From Pseudomonadota bacterium (GTDB lineage Archaea; Thermoplasmatota; SW-10-69-26; JACQPN01; JAJPHT01), in assembly GCA_021325135.1 (NCBI GenBank), contig JAJPHT010000046.1, positions 1 to 64,000 of the forward strand: 64,000 nucleotides of DNA. Direction: 5' to 3'. A program made the position numbers and the translations under genes. Shown here piece by piece: positions 8,801 through 17,505 of the stretch. The notes beneath the pieces are model-generated. The model was given only the letters and a program-made list of their open reading frames with translations. It made no database searches and was not told where the DNA came from. Positions within the stretch are counted from its first letter, which is position 1, and the number at the start of each line of letters is the position of its first letter.

Positions 8801-9432
8801 CAGGCCGCCTCCGGAAGCCGCGCCTGCTTCAGGACGGACGCAGGCGTCCGTCCTGAAGCAGGCGCGGCCATCTCGACGCGCTGCGCGCCGCACGCGCGCA
8901 CCTCGGCGAGGAGCGCCTCGGCGCGGGGGCCCGGCGCGGGGGAGAGCGTCGCGACCACGGGGAACGCGCTCTGCGCGGCCCACGCGTCCAGGCGGCGCAG
9001 GCTGCGGCGCAGGAGGACGCGGCTCTCCTGGAGCGCCACGTCCTCGTCGAGGAACATCTCCAGGAGGCCCGTCGCGAGGGCCACGCCCACGGGGCGGCCG
9101 CGCGCCATGGCGGGGAGCGTCTCCTCCAGGAGCGCCACCAGCTGGTGCACGGTGAAGGCGCGGGCGAGCCAGACGCCGTCGGCCATCTCCGATTCCAGCC
9201 CGCGGGCGCGCGCCTGGGCGAGGAGCCCGTAGGCGTCGAGGCGGTTGTCGCCGCAGACGAGCACGCCGTCGCGCCCCGAGGCCACGGCCTCCAGGAGGAG
9301 GCGCGCCACGAGGCCGTCGAGCCACGCGGGGGGCGCCAGAACGAGGCGCAGGCGGCCGGGCTCGGGCGCGCCGGGGAGGTCCAGGCCGGGCACGCCGAAG
9401 GCGGGCGCGGCGGGCGCTGCGATGCCGGACAT
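8800..9432 (-). CDS. RecA/RadA-superfamily-like protein lacking a recognisable Walker A motif
   Basis: Fold-like pattern GVPGLDLPGAPEPGRLRLVLAPP...VLVCGDNRLDAYGLLAQARARG...FTVHQLVALLEETLP; GxxGxGKT absent; start MSGIAAPAAP. Confidence 0.55.
   Translation of the reverse strand: MSGIAAPAAPAFGVPGLDLPGAPEPGRLRLVLAPPAWLDGLVARLLLEAVASGRDGVLVCGDNRLDAYGLLAQARARGLESEMADGVWLARAFTVHQLVALLEETLPAMARGRPVGVALATGLLEMFLDEDVALQESRVLLRRSLRRLDAWAAQSAFPVVATLSPAPGPRAEALLAEVRACGAQRVEMAAPASGRTPASVLKQARLPEAA
8817..8868. repeat. Perfect palindrome with 25-bp arms and 2-nt loop
   Basis: gccgcgcctgcttcaggacggacgc-ag-gcgtccgtcctgaagcaggcgcggc read directly. Confidence 0.97.
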
Positions 9433-9517
9433 GCGACCCCCAGGCGTGCGGCCTGCCGAAGAGGGGTTGGAGGTGGGTGCGCCGAAAGCGCTGGGCTCTT
9501 CCGTCAAGCTCCCCGAT

Positions 9518-9622
9518 GCAACCCGAACCCACGAACCACCGAACCGAGTAGGGCCGTGGTTCGTCGGTTCGGTGGTTCGGGTTGCGGCGGGGGAAAGGGG
9601 GCGCAGCCCCCAGCAAGGGAGA
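9518..9622 (-). repeat. Dispersed palindromic repeat family R1, copy a
   Basis: gcaacccgaacccacgaaccaccgaaccg...ggttcgtcggttcggtggttcgggttgc plus gggggaaagggggcgcagccccc; reverse complement matches 47711-47810. Confidence 0.9.
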
Positions 9623-9683
9623 CGCCCACGGAACGGCCGCGCCCCGCAAACGCTCATGCCCAAGCCGCGGCGTGGGGAAGGGC

Positions 9684-11567
9684 GTGCTCAAGGTCGACCT
9701 CGCCACGGTCCCCGAGGAGCCCGGCGTCTACCTGTTCAAGGACGACGCGGGGACCATCCTCTACGTGGGGAAGGCGGGGAGCCTCAAGGCGCGCCTCGCG
9801 AGCTACCGCGCCGGCAACCTCGACCCGCGCAAGGAGGCCATGCTGGAGAAGGCCACCAGGGTGGACCTCATCCTCACCACCTCCGAGAAGGAGGCGCTCC
9901 TCCTCGAAAGCTCGCTCATCAAGGCCAACCACCCGCGCTACAACGTCACGCTCACCGACGACAAGCGCTACCCGTTCATCCTGCTCACCGACCACCAGTA
10001 CCCGCGGGCGAGGATCGTGCGCGACACGCGCGCCAAGGGGCGCCTCTTCGGGCCCTTCCCCAACGCGGGCGCCGCGTGGCGGACGCTGAAGACCATGCAG
10101 GAGGTCTTCCGCATCCGCGACTGCAAGGAGCTGATCCCCGGCGGGTGCCTCAGCTACCAGATGCGCATGTGCTGGGGGCCGTGCATCAAGGACCCCGAGG
10201 AGCGGCGGCGCAAGACCGTGGACCGCGGCCTCTCCGACGTGGACCCCGAGGAACGATATCACGAGGCCGCGCAGCAGGCGGAGGCGTTCCTCAAGGGCGA
10301 CGCCGACCGCCTCGCCCGCGAATTGCAGCGCCAGATGGAGGAGGCCGCGAAGGGCGAGCAGTACGAGCGCGCCGCGCAGCTTCGCGACCGCCTCACCGCC
10401 ATCACGACCACGCTCCAGCACCAGGCCATCTTCGCGGGCGGCAAGGAGGACCGCGACGTCTTCACCGTCCACCGCGAAGGCCCCGCGTGGGTGGGCGTCG
10501 TCGTCCTCATGCGCCACGGCCAGGTGGCGGGCCAGGAGACGTTCTTCTTCCGCCAGGCGCAGGCCCACGAGGTGGGAGAGGTCCTGGCCGAGTTCATCCA
10601 GCGCTACTACGAGAACCTCCCCAGCGTGCCCCGCGAGGTGCTCGTCCCCGAGATGCCCCTGGGCCACGAGGGGCTCGCCGCGTGGCTCGCCGAGAAGCGC
10701 CAGGGCCCCGTGGACGTGCGCGTGCCGCAGAAGGGCGACCTCAGGCACGTCCTGGAGCACGCGCAGCGCAACGCCGAGTTCCGCCTGGGCCAGGAGCGCC
10801 TCAAGCGCGGCGAGGACGAGCACCGGAAGGAGCTTGTCGCGCTCCAGGCCGCGCTGAAGCTCCCCACGCTGCCGCGCCGGATCGAGTGCTTTGATATCTC
10901 GCACCTGGGCGGCACGGGCGTCGTCGCCAGCATGAGCGTGCTCCTGGACGGCCGCGCCGCGCCCTCCGAGTACCGCCGCTTCAAGGTGAGCACCGAGCGC
11001 AACGACGACTTCGCGGCCATGGAGGAGGTCGTCCGCCGCCGCTACTCGCGCCTTCAGAAGGAGGGGGGCGCCTTCCCGGACCTCGTCCTCATCGACGGCG
11101 GCATGGGGCAGCTCAACGCCGCGCGCGCCGCCCTCTCCGCGCTGGGCCTCGACGCGCAGCCCCTCGCCTCGCTGGCCAAGAAGGAGGAGGAGGTCTACCT
11201 TCCCAACCTGCTGCGGCCCCTCGCGCTGGGGCGCGCCAGCGACGCGCTGCTGCCCCTCATGCGCGTGCGCGACGAGGCCCACCGCTTCGCCGTGAGCTAT
11301 CAAAGGGCCAGCCGCAGGAAGCAGCTCCGCGAGAGCGCGCTGGACAGCGTGCCCGGCCTGGGCCCCGCCAAGAAGCGCGCCCTCCTCGCGCACTTCGGCA
11401 GCGTGGAGGACGTGCTGCGCGCCCGGGAGGAGGACCTCGCCCGCGTCCCCGGCATCGGGCCCAAGCTCGCCAAGGCCATCCTGGAGCCCGCCGCGGCCAG
11501 CAAGGCCGCCGAGTCCATCGCGCCCGCCGAGGAGGCCTCCTGGAAGCGCAAGCGCGACGCCGCGTGA
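9684..11567 (+). CDS. uvrC: Excinuclease ABC subunit C
   Basis: EEPGVYLFKDDAGTILYVGKAGSLKARLASY (GIY-YIG), UVR domain, IECFDISHLGGTGVVASMSV, helix-hairpin-helix C-terminus; GTG start proposed. Confidence 0.93.
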   Translation: MLKVDLATVPEEPGVYLFKDDAGTILYVGKAGSLKARLASYRAGNLDPRKEAMLEKATRVDLILTTSEKEALLLESSLIKANHPRYNVTLTDDKRYPFILLTDHQYPRARIVRDTRAKGRLFGPFPNAGAAWRTLKTMQEVFRIRDCKELIPGGCLSYQMRMCWGPCIKDPEERRRKTVDRGLSDVDPEERYHEAAQQAEAFLKGDADRLARELQRQMEEAAKGEQYERAAQLRDRLTAITTTLQHQAIFAGGKEDRDVFTVHREGPAWVGVVVLMRHGQVAGQETFFFRQAQAHEVGEVLAEFIQRYYENLPSVPREVLVPEMPLGHEGLAAWLAEKRQGPVDVRVPQKGDLRHVLEHAQRNAEFRLGQERLKRGEDEHRKELVALQAALKLPTLPRRIECFDISHLGGTGVVASMSVLLDGRAAPSEYRRFKVSTERNDDFAAMEEVVRRRYSRLQKEGGAFPDLVLIDGGMGQLNAARAALSALGLDAQPLASLAKKEEEVYLPNLLRPLALGRASDALLPLMRVRDEAHRFAVSYQRASRRKQLRESALDSVPGLGPAKKRALLAHFGSVEDVLRAREEDLARVPGIGPKLAKAILEPAAASKAAESIAPAEEASWKRKRDAA

Positions 11568-11572
11568 GCCGG

Positions 11573-13204
11573 TCAGCGCAGGAAGCGGAAGGTCGACCCG
11601 ATGAGGAGCGCGTGCAGGGCGCCCAGCGCCAGGACGGCCACGGTGAGCCAGGCGTGGAATTCCCGCGCCTCCTTCCAGCGCAGGGGCGCCCACTTCGCCA
11701 TGACGAGCCCGGAGGCGCCCAGGACGCCCAGCATCGCGAGCGCGAGATAGCCCGTCCAGACGCCGGCCGAGGCGTTGCCCGCGTAGGCCCCCGCCATGAG
11801 GACGGCGCCGTGGGTGAGCGCGACGAGGCTCGCGCCGACGGCGGGCAGGGCGTGGAGGTCGAGCCAGGCGGGCCAGCGCAGGCGCGGCGGGAGGCCCAGC
11901 AGCCGCCGGCGCCGCGCCTCCCAGCCCAGGTAGGCGGGCAGGAGCGTCAGCGGCACCGCGAGCCAGCCCAGCGCGCGGCCCCAGGTCGTGCCCAGCCCGC
12001 TCGTCTGCGAGCCCGCGAGGTCGAGCCTCCCCGCCGCGTGGCGCGCGGACGCGTTGACGATCCCCGCGCTGTGGTAGGGAAGGTCGTCGGGGGCGCCCCC
12101 GCCGTGGGCGAAGTGCGCCGTGGCGTCCAGCGAAAGGGGGAGCGCGCCGCCCGAGGGCACGAGAAAGCCCACCGTCGCGGTCTGGCCCGGGCGCAGCGTC
12201 GGGACGGGCCGCGTCTCGTTGCCCAGCTTCACCGTGGTCCCCGTCACGTCGTGATGCCACGGGTCGGCCACCGTGACGTTGACCCACGCCGTGCCGTCGG
12301 GGTTGGGCGCCACGTCCGTCGTCGCCTGGAAGGAGACGAAGCCCGCGTGGTGCGACTGGCAGTCGGCCTGCTCGGCCTTGCCCACGAGGTCCAGCGTGCT
12401 GCTGCCCGCCTCCACCTTGTCGACGTGGACCCGGACGCGCACGGTCTCCCCCGCCAGGGGCGGATTGAAGTCGACGCGCACCAAGGCGTCGTCCACCACC
12501 GTCACGCGCCCGTCCGAGGCCTGCCCGTCGTCCTCGACGTGCACGGGCGCGCCCACCGCGGGCTCGTGGCGGACGGTCACGGTCGCGTTGGTGAGGTTGA
12601 CCACCACCGAGGGCCAGTAGGGGTAGCGATGCACGGTCGCGTCAAGCGCGGGGTCCGCGCGGATCGTGACGGCGCGCGGGCCCACGGAGAGCACCGTCGC
12701 GGGCCACGCGGGCAGGTCGACCACGTCGCCGGGCGACGCGTCGTGGCCCAGGTAGCGCGCAAGCTGCTGGCGCGAGACCTGGCTCACGCGCTGGAGCGTC
12801 TCCACGCGGGAGACGTTCACGACGTCGCCCCACGACCAGCTGCCGAACGCGCCCGCGGGGCCCAGGGTCGCGTTGAGCGTCTCCCCCGCCGAGGCGTTGA
12901 CGAGCGCGTCCGCGAGGCCGGGCAGCACGTCGCCGGGCACGCCCGCCGTGAACCTCTCGGGCTGCGGCGTCGAGTAGACGAGCGTGCCATTCGCAGTGTC
13001 GAAGGCGTCGACGCTCGCCAGAACGATATCGCCGGGCTGCGCGACGTCCACGGTGACGCTCTGCGCGGGCGGCGCGAACGCGCCGAAGGGCACGCTCAGC
13101 GCGAGGGGCGCCAGGATGGCGAGCGCGGAGGCGGCGACCACGAGAAGGAGGCGCCAGCGCACGGGAGCGCGACTCCGCCCGCGCGGCCAAGGCGTTTCCG
13201 GCAC
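11573..13204 (-). CDS. Membrane protein with FKBP-type peptidyl-prolyl isomerase-like N-terminal domain and C-terminal multi-TM region
   Basis: AQPGDIVLASVDAFDTANGTLVYSTPQPERFTAGVPGDVLPGLADALVNASAGETLNATLGP resembles SlyD/archaeal FKBP; four C-terminal hydrophobic helices. Confidence 0.65.
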   Translation of the reverse strand: MPETPWPRGRSRAPVRWRLLLVVAASALAILAPLALSVPFGAFAPPAQSVTVDVAQPGDIVLASVDAFDTANGTLVYSTPQPERFTAGVPGDVLPGLADALVNASAGETLNATLGPAGAFGSWSWGDVVNVSRVETLQRVSQVSRQQLARYLGHDASPGDVVDLPAWPATVLSVGPRAVTIRADPALDATVHRYPYWPSVVVNLTNATVTVRHEPAVGAPVHVEDDGQASDGRVTVVDDALVRVDFNPPLAGETVRVRVHVDKVEAGSSTLDLVGKAEQADCQSHHAGFVSFQATTDVAPNPDGTAWVNVTVADPWHHDVTGTTVKLGNETRPVPTLRPGQTATVGFLVPSGGALPLSLDATAHFAHGGGAPDDLPYHSAGIVNASARHAAGRLDLAGSQTSGLGTTWGRALGWLAVPLTLLPAYLGWEARRRRLLGLPPRLRWPAWLDLHALPAVGASLVALTHGAVLMAGAYAGNASAGVWTGYLALAMLGVLGASGLVMAKWAPLRWKEAREFHAWLTVAVLALGALHALLIGSTFRFLR

Positions 13205-13256
13205 GAACCTTGCGTCCGCGCGAAAGGATGATCGCCTCCGGGCGGCATGGCGCCGC

Positions 13257-13547
13257 GTGGCCGAGCCCTACGAGTACGTCGCCCCGCTCATCACGGCGCT
13301 CCTGGCGCTGATCCCCCTGGTCGCGCTGGCGAGGGCGTGGCGCCGCACGCGCTCGACGCGCCTCCTGCTCGCGGCCGCGGCGTTCGCCACGTTCTTCGCC
13401 AGCGGCGTCGCCCTCTTCACCCTCGCGATCCTCGACCCCGCGACCTCGGACGCCGTGGAGTGGATCGAGTTCGCGAGCGACGTCGCCATCGTCGGCCTCT
13501 TCGCGCTCTCCTTCCTCTGGCCGCGGAATGAGCCGAATGCCGCCTGA
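13257..13547 (+). CDS. Small membrane protein
   Basis: GTG start VAEPYEYVAPLITALLALIPLVALARAWRR...; three hydrophobic segments; overlaps start of next gene. Confidence 0.6.
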   Translation: MAEPYEYVAPLITALLALIPLVALARAWRRTRSTRLLLAAAAFATFFASGVALFTLAILDPATSDAVEWIEFASDVAIVGLFALSFLWPRNEPNAA

Positions 13548-14049
13548 CCCCGTCGAGATCGGGCCGCGGCGCGACCTCTTGGCCCTGGTCCGCGCGCATC
13601 CGGGCATGCACCTGCGCGAGCTGGAGCGCGCGAGCGGGCTCGCCCTGGGCGCGCTGCGCCACCACCTGGACTACCTCCTGGCGGCGGGCCTGGTCAAGGA
13701 CGAGGAGGACGGGCGCCTGCGCCGCGTCTACCCGGCGGGCCTCGACCCCCCGCTGCGGAAGGCCCTCGCCGCGCTGCGCCCCCGCGCCCACCGCGCCGTC
13801 GTCCTGCACCTGCTCAACCATCCCGGCGGGACGACGCGGGACGTGGCCGCGGCGCTGGCGTTCCCCGAGACGACGGCGGGCCACTACCTGCGCGCGCTCG
13901 CGTCCGCGGGCATCGTCGTGCGCGAGCGCGCGGGGCACCGCCTCGCGGACCCGGAGGCCGTGGTGCGCGCGCTGGTCGCGTACCGGCCCAGCTTCGCGGA
14001 TCGGCTCGTGGACGCGGCCCTGGAGATCTGGTTCGAGACGGGGGACTAG
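13528..14049 (+). CDS. Double winged-helix transcriptional regulator
   Basis: HPGMHLRELERASGLALGALRHHLDYLLAAGLV...HPGGTTRDVAAALAFPETTAGHYLRALASAGIVVRE. Confidence 0.8.
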   Translation: MSRMPPDPVEIGPRRDLLALVRAHPGMHLRELERASGLALGALRHHLDYLLAAGLVKDEEDGRLRRVYPAGLDPPLRKALAALRPRAHRAVVLHLLNHPGGTTRDVAAALAFPETTAGHYLRALASAGIVVRERAGHRLADPEAVVRALVAYRPSFADRLVDAALEIWFETGD

Positions 14050-14111
14050 CGCCGGCAGGAAAGGTTCTTGACAGCCACCCGCTTTCCCGGCCCAATCAAG
14101 GGGACTTACCC

Positions 14112-15241
14112 ATGGCGAACGGCACGTGGAAGGCCGGCCTCGAGGGCGTGGTCGCCGGCAAGACGGCGCTGAGCATGGTGGACGGCCAGCAGGGCCGCCT
14201 CACGTACCGCGGCTTCGACATCGGCGACCTCGCGCGCAGCTCGTCGTTCGAGGAGGTCGCGCACCTCCTCTGGCACGGCAAGCTCCCCACCAAGGCCGAG
14301 CTGGCCGACACGCGGGAGCGCCTCGCCAAGGAGCGCGCGCTCCCCAACGACGTCGTCGCGCTGCTGAAGGTCCTCGCCGGCCGCAGCCCCCCATGGACGC
14401 GCTGCGCACCAGCGTCAGCGCCCTCTCCCCCTTCGACCCCGACGTGGAGAAGAACGACCCCGCTGGAAATCTGCGCAAGGCGCACCGCATCACGGCCAAG
14501 ACCGCCACCATCATCGCGTCCTACCACCGCCTCCGCGAGGGGCAGGACCCCATCGCGCCCCGCACGGACCTCAGCCACGCCGCGAACTTCCTCTACATGC
14601 TCTCGGGCAAGGAGCCCGACGCCGAGATCGCCCGCGACTTCGACGTGGCGCTGGTGCTGCACGCGGACCACGGGTTCAACGCCAGCACGTTCAGCGCGCG
14701 CGTCACCGCCAGCACGCTCAGCGACATGCACAGCGCCATCACCAGCGCCGTGGGCACGCTCAAGGGCCCCCTGCACGGCGGCGCCAACGAGGCCGTCATG
14801 CACATGCTGGAGGACATCGGCAGCGCGGACAAGGCCGAGAAGTACATCGTCGAGAAGCTGGGCGCCAAGGAGAAGATCCCCGGCTTCGGCCACCGCATCT
14901 ACAAGGTCCTCGACCCCCGCGCGCCCTACCTCAAGGACATGAGCCACCGCCTCGGCCAGCGCGGCGGCAACCTCCAGTGGTACGAGATGAGCACCAAGAT
15001 CCAGGCCAAGGTCAAGGCCATGAAGGGGCTCGACGCCAACGTGGACTTCTACAGCGCCTCCACGTACCACAGCATGAACATCCCCACGGACCTGTTCACG
15101 CCCATCTTCGCCCTCTCCCGGGTGGCCGGCTGGAGCGCCCACGTCATGGAGCAGCTCTCCGACAACCGCCTCTACCGACCCGACGCCGAGTACGTCGGGC
15201 CCGACCGGCAGGAGTACGTCCCCCTGGAGAAGCGGGGGTAG
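14112..15241 (+). CDS. gltA: Citrate synthase, interrupted by an apparent -1 nt frameshift at about 14387-14392
   Basis: MANGTWKAGLEGVVAGKTALSMVDGQQGRLTYRGFDIGDLA in one frame, then MDALRTSVSALS...LHADHGFNASTFSARVTASTLSDMHSAITSAVGTLKGPLHGGANEAV...IPGFGHRIYK in another. Confidence 0.92.
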
Positions 15242-15381
15242 ACATCTCCCCACCCTTGACACGAGGATGGGGGCCCGTTGCCTCCTGTGAACCTCCGGGA
15301 AGCGCCCGCCGAAAGGGTCATGGCAAGTAGGCGCAGAGCACGTCGGGCTTGTGTGGCCCCGAGGTCCCCTGGGACTGGCTG

Positions 15382-15594
15382 ATGATGGACATCAGCTTCG
15401 TCATGGTGCTGGTGGGTGGCGGGATGACGCTGCGCGTGCGGGGAGTGAGCCCGTTCACGTGGCTCGCCTTCGGCCTCCTGTCGACGTGCGTCGGCGGGTT
15501 CCTCTTCGCGGCCACGGCGGAAGCCAACGCCGCGCTGGTGGCGGGAGCGCAAACCGCTTCCAACGTGGCGATGCTCGCCGGCTGCTCCCCATGA
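15382..15594 (+). CDS. Small membrane protein (70 aa)
   Basis: MMDISFVMVLVGGGMTLRVRGVSPFTWLAFGLLSTCVGGFLFAATAEANAALVAGAQ; ATGA overlap with the next start. Confidence 0.45.
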   Translation: MMDISFVMVLVGGGMTLRVRGVSPFTWLAFGLLSTCVGGFLFAATAEANAALVAGAQTASNVAMLAGCSP

Positions 15595-16064
15595 CGTGGC
15601 AGGATCGCCTCCGGCGGGAAGGCGCGCTCCAGCGCTACCCGCACCACGACCTCGTGTACCACGTCGGGCTCGCCCCGCCCGTGCCTCCGGAGTACGCGGT
15701 GCCGGGCCTCGTCGGGCTGACGTTCCGCCTGGGGCGGCGCCCCGGCGGAGGGCCCCTCTACGCGACGCTCCTGGACGCCGCCGCGGCGGTGCGCCTGGGC
15801 CAGCGGCTCGGCCTCGGGGAGGCCGAGTCGGTGGCCATGGTGGACAGCCACGAGCGCGTGCACGTCGCGCTCCAGCTCGACTACGAGCGCCTGGACGAGG
15901 TGCCCCCCGAGACGGAGGAGCGCCACTCGCACGTCGCGGACGCCGCGTGGCTCTCCCTGCGCCACCCGCGCGCGGAGCGCCTCGTGGAGGAGTCCGGCGG
16001 CCGCATCCTCGACGTCATGGGGCGCGGCTTCTGGAGCCTCCTCGTGGACGAGGCGCAGGAATAG
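15591..16064 (+). CDS. Uncharacterised protein with HExxH motif
   Basis: MTWQDRLRREGALQRYPHHDLVYHVGLAPP...VAMVDSHERVHVALQLDYERL; ATGA-coupled to the upstream ORF. Confidence 0.65.
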   Translation: MTWQDRLRREGALQRYPHHDLVYHVGLAPPVPPEYAVPGLVGLTFRLGRRPGGGPLYATLLDAAAAVRLGQRLGLGEAESVAMVDSHERVHVALQLDYERLDEVPPETEERHSHVADAAWLSLRHPRAERLVEESGGRILDVMGRGFWSLLVDEAQE

Positions 16065-16168
16065 GGCACCCACCGGTGGTGGAACTGACGGCCGAGTGCC
16101 CCGGCCTGTGATGGGCCTTCCCGGCATGGACTCCCCGGCCAGCGCCGGTGCGCCCCAGCGGCGGGGCG

Positions 16169-16891
16169 CTAGGCCTGCTGGCGCCCCAGGTAGAAGCGCC
16201 GGTAGAGGCGCCCCCAGAAGGGGTTGGGGAAGAACGTGAGGAGGGGCACGGCGACGCAGATCACGAACCCCGCCACGGGGTTGACCAGGGCGACGACCAG
16301 CGCGACGGCGAAGAGGACGGGCCCCACGGCAATGGCGACGCGCGTGCCGCGGAAGATGCGCCGGTCGAACACCGGGTTGAGCATGAGCGGGTCCTTGGTC
16401 GCGTAGAGGAGCATCTGCTGGAGCGCGAGGCCGCAGAGGATGAGGTTCACGCAGTAGAGCAGGATGGCGAGGCGGTCGAAGGGGAAGCTGCCCAGGTAGT
16501 GCGTGGAGAAGGGGACGAGGCTCACGAAGAGGAGGTAGAGCACGGTGGAGACCATGAGCGGCCGGTCGGAGCGGATGATGTAGTGGAACGCGATGGCGTG
16601 GGCCACCCAGTACGTGCCCAGCAGGATGAACGACATCGCGTAGACCAGCAGCGGGATGTGGAAATCGGCCCAGAACTCGGCCGGCGTGAGGGCCGGGCGG
16701 TTGAAGTCCGCGATCATGGTGAACGCCAGGAGCGTCATGGCGATGCTGAACACGCCGTCGCTGAGGCTCTTGATGCGGGAGGTGTCGCTGTAGTGCGACT
16801 CGTGGTCCAGGTCGTGGACCTTCTCCGGGATGTGGGGGCGCAGGCGCTCGGCGCGCGACTCTTGGCGGGCCATGCTGCCGCAGCACGCCAC
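16169..16891 (-). CDS. TMEM175/DUF1211-family integral membrane (potassium channel-like) protein
   Basis: SRIKSLSDGVFSIAMTLLAFTM signature; multiple TM helices. Confidence 0.85.
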   Translation of the reverse strand: MACCGSMARQESRAERLRPHIPEKVHDLDHESHYSDTSRIKSLSDGVFSIAMTLLAFTMIADFNRPALTPAEFWADFHIPLLVYAMSFILLGTYWVAHAIAFHYIIRSDRPLMVSTVLYLLFVSLVPFSTHYLGSFPFDRLAILLYCVNLILCGLALQQMLLYATKDPLMLNPVFDRRIFRGTRVAIAVGPVLFAVALVVALVNPVAGFVICVAVPLLTFFPNPFWGRLYRRFYLGRQQA

Positions 16892-16922
16892 GCCCGCGGA
16901 TGAGGGCTTCCAAGGCGCGCGC

Positions 16923-17387
16923 TCAGCGCGGCAGGCCCAGGACCTCGACGTGGAGGCGCACGGAGCCGCTCCGCTGGGAGACGAGGAGCGCCTGGTGGCC
17001 CGCCGCCGCGGGGGAGCACTCGAACGAAAGGGTCTGCCCCTGGGCGGTGAGGTCGCCGAAGGAGTGGCCGCAGCCCAGGCCGTCGGCGCGCAGGCCCACG
17101 GTGGCGCCCTGGAGCAGCGTGACCGAGACGCGGACGCCGCTGAGGTTCGCGGGGACGTCCACGGGGACGGACACGCTGTCGTTCACCGGGCCCACGTCGG
17201 GGAGCGTCGCGTTGGCCAGGGGGAAGGGCGCGCGGGGGGAGGGCGCCAGGGCGGCCGGGGCGAGGGGCGCGCCCGTGGAGGCGAGGGCCGCCGGCTGGGG
17301 CGCGTCCGCGAAGAGGGCGATTGCGGCGAACGCGAGGAGGCTGCCCAGGGCGAACGCCGCCAGGAGCCCGAGTCCGAGCCTCCGCAT
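16923..17387 (-). CDS. Secreted/membrane-anchored protein of unknown function
   Basis: MRRLGLGLLAAFALGSLLAFAAIALFADAP signal/anchor, beta-rich Thr/Ser domain. Confidence 0.55.
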   Translation of the reverse strand: MRRLGLGLLAAFALGSLLAFAAIALFADAPQPAALASTGAPLAPAALAPSPRAPFPLANATLPDVGPVNDSVSVPVDVPANLSGVRVSVTLLQGATVGLRADGLGCGHSFGDLTAQGQTLSFECSPAAAGHQALLVSQRSGSVRLHVEVLGLPR

Positions 17388-17505
17388 GGCCCGGCCCAGG
17401 GGTGGGGGGAGCTTGACCGTTGTGGCGGCAGCGTCGTCCGGTGGCCGCGCAAGGCCGCGGCAGGAAAGCACTTGACCCGGCTCGGGCCTCGCCGGCCGAT
17501 CCGCG

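Noticed and set aside
6019-8856. 945-aa plus-strand ORF opposite polB
   Set aside because: Shadow ORF; composition bias and no motif, whereas the minus strand encodes recognisable PolB motifs.
9654-12287. 877-aa minus-strand ORF
   Set aside because: Antisense shadow of uvrC; low-complexity translation.
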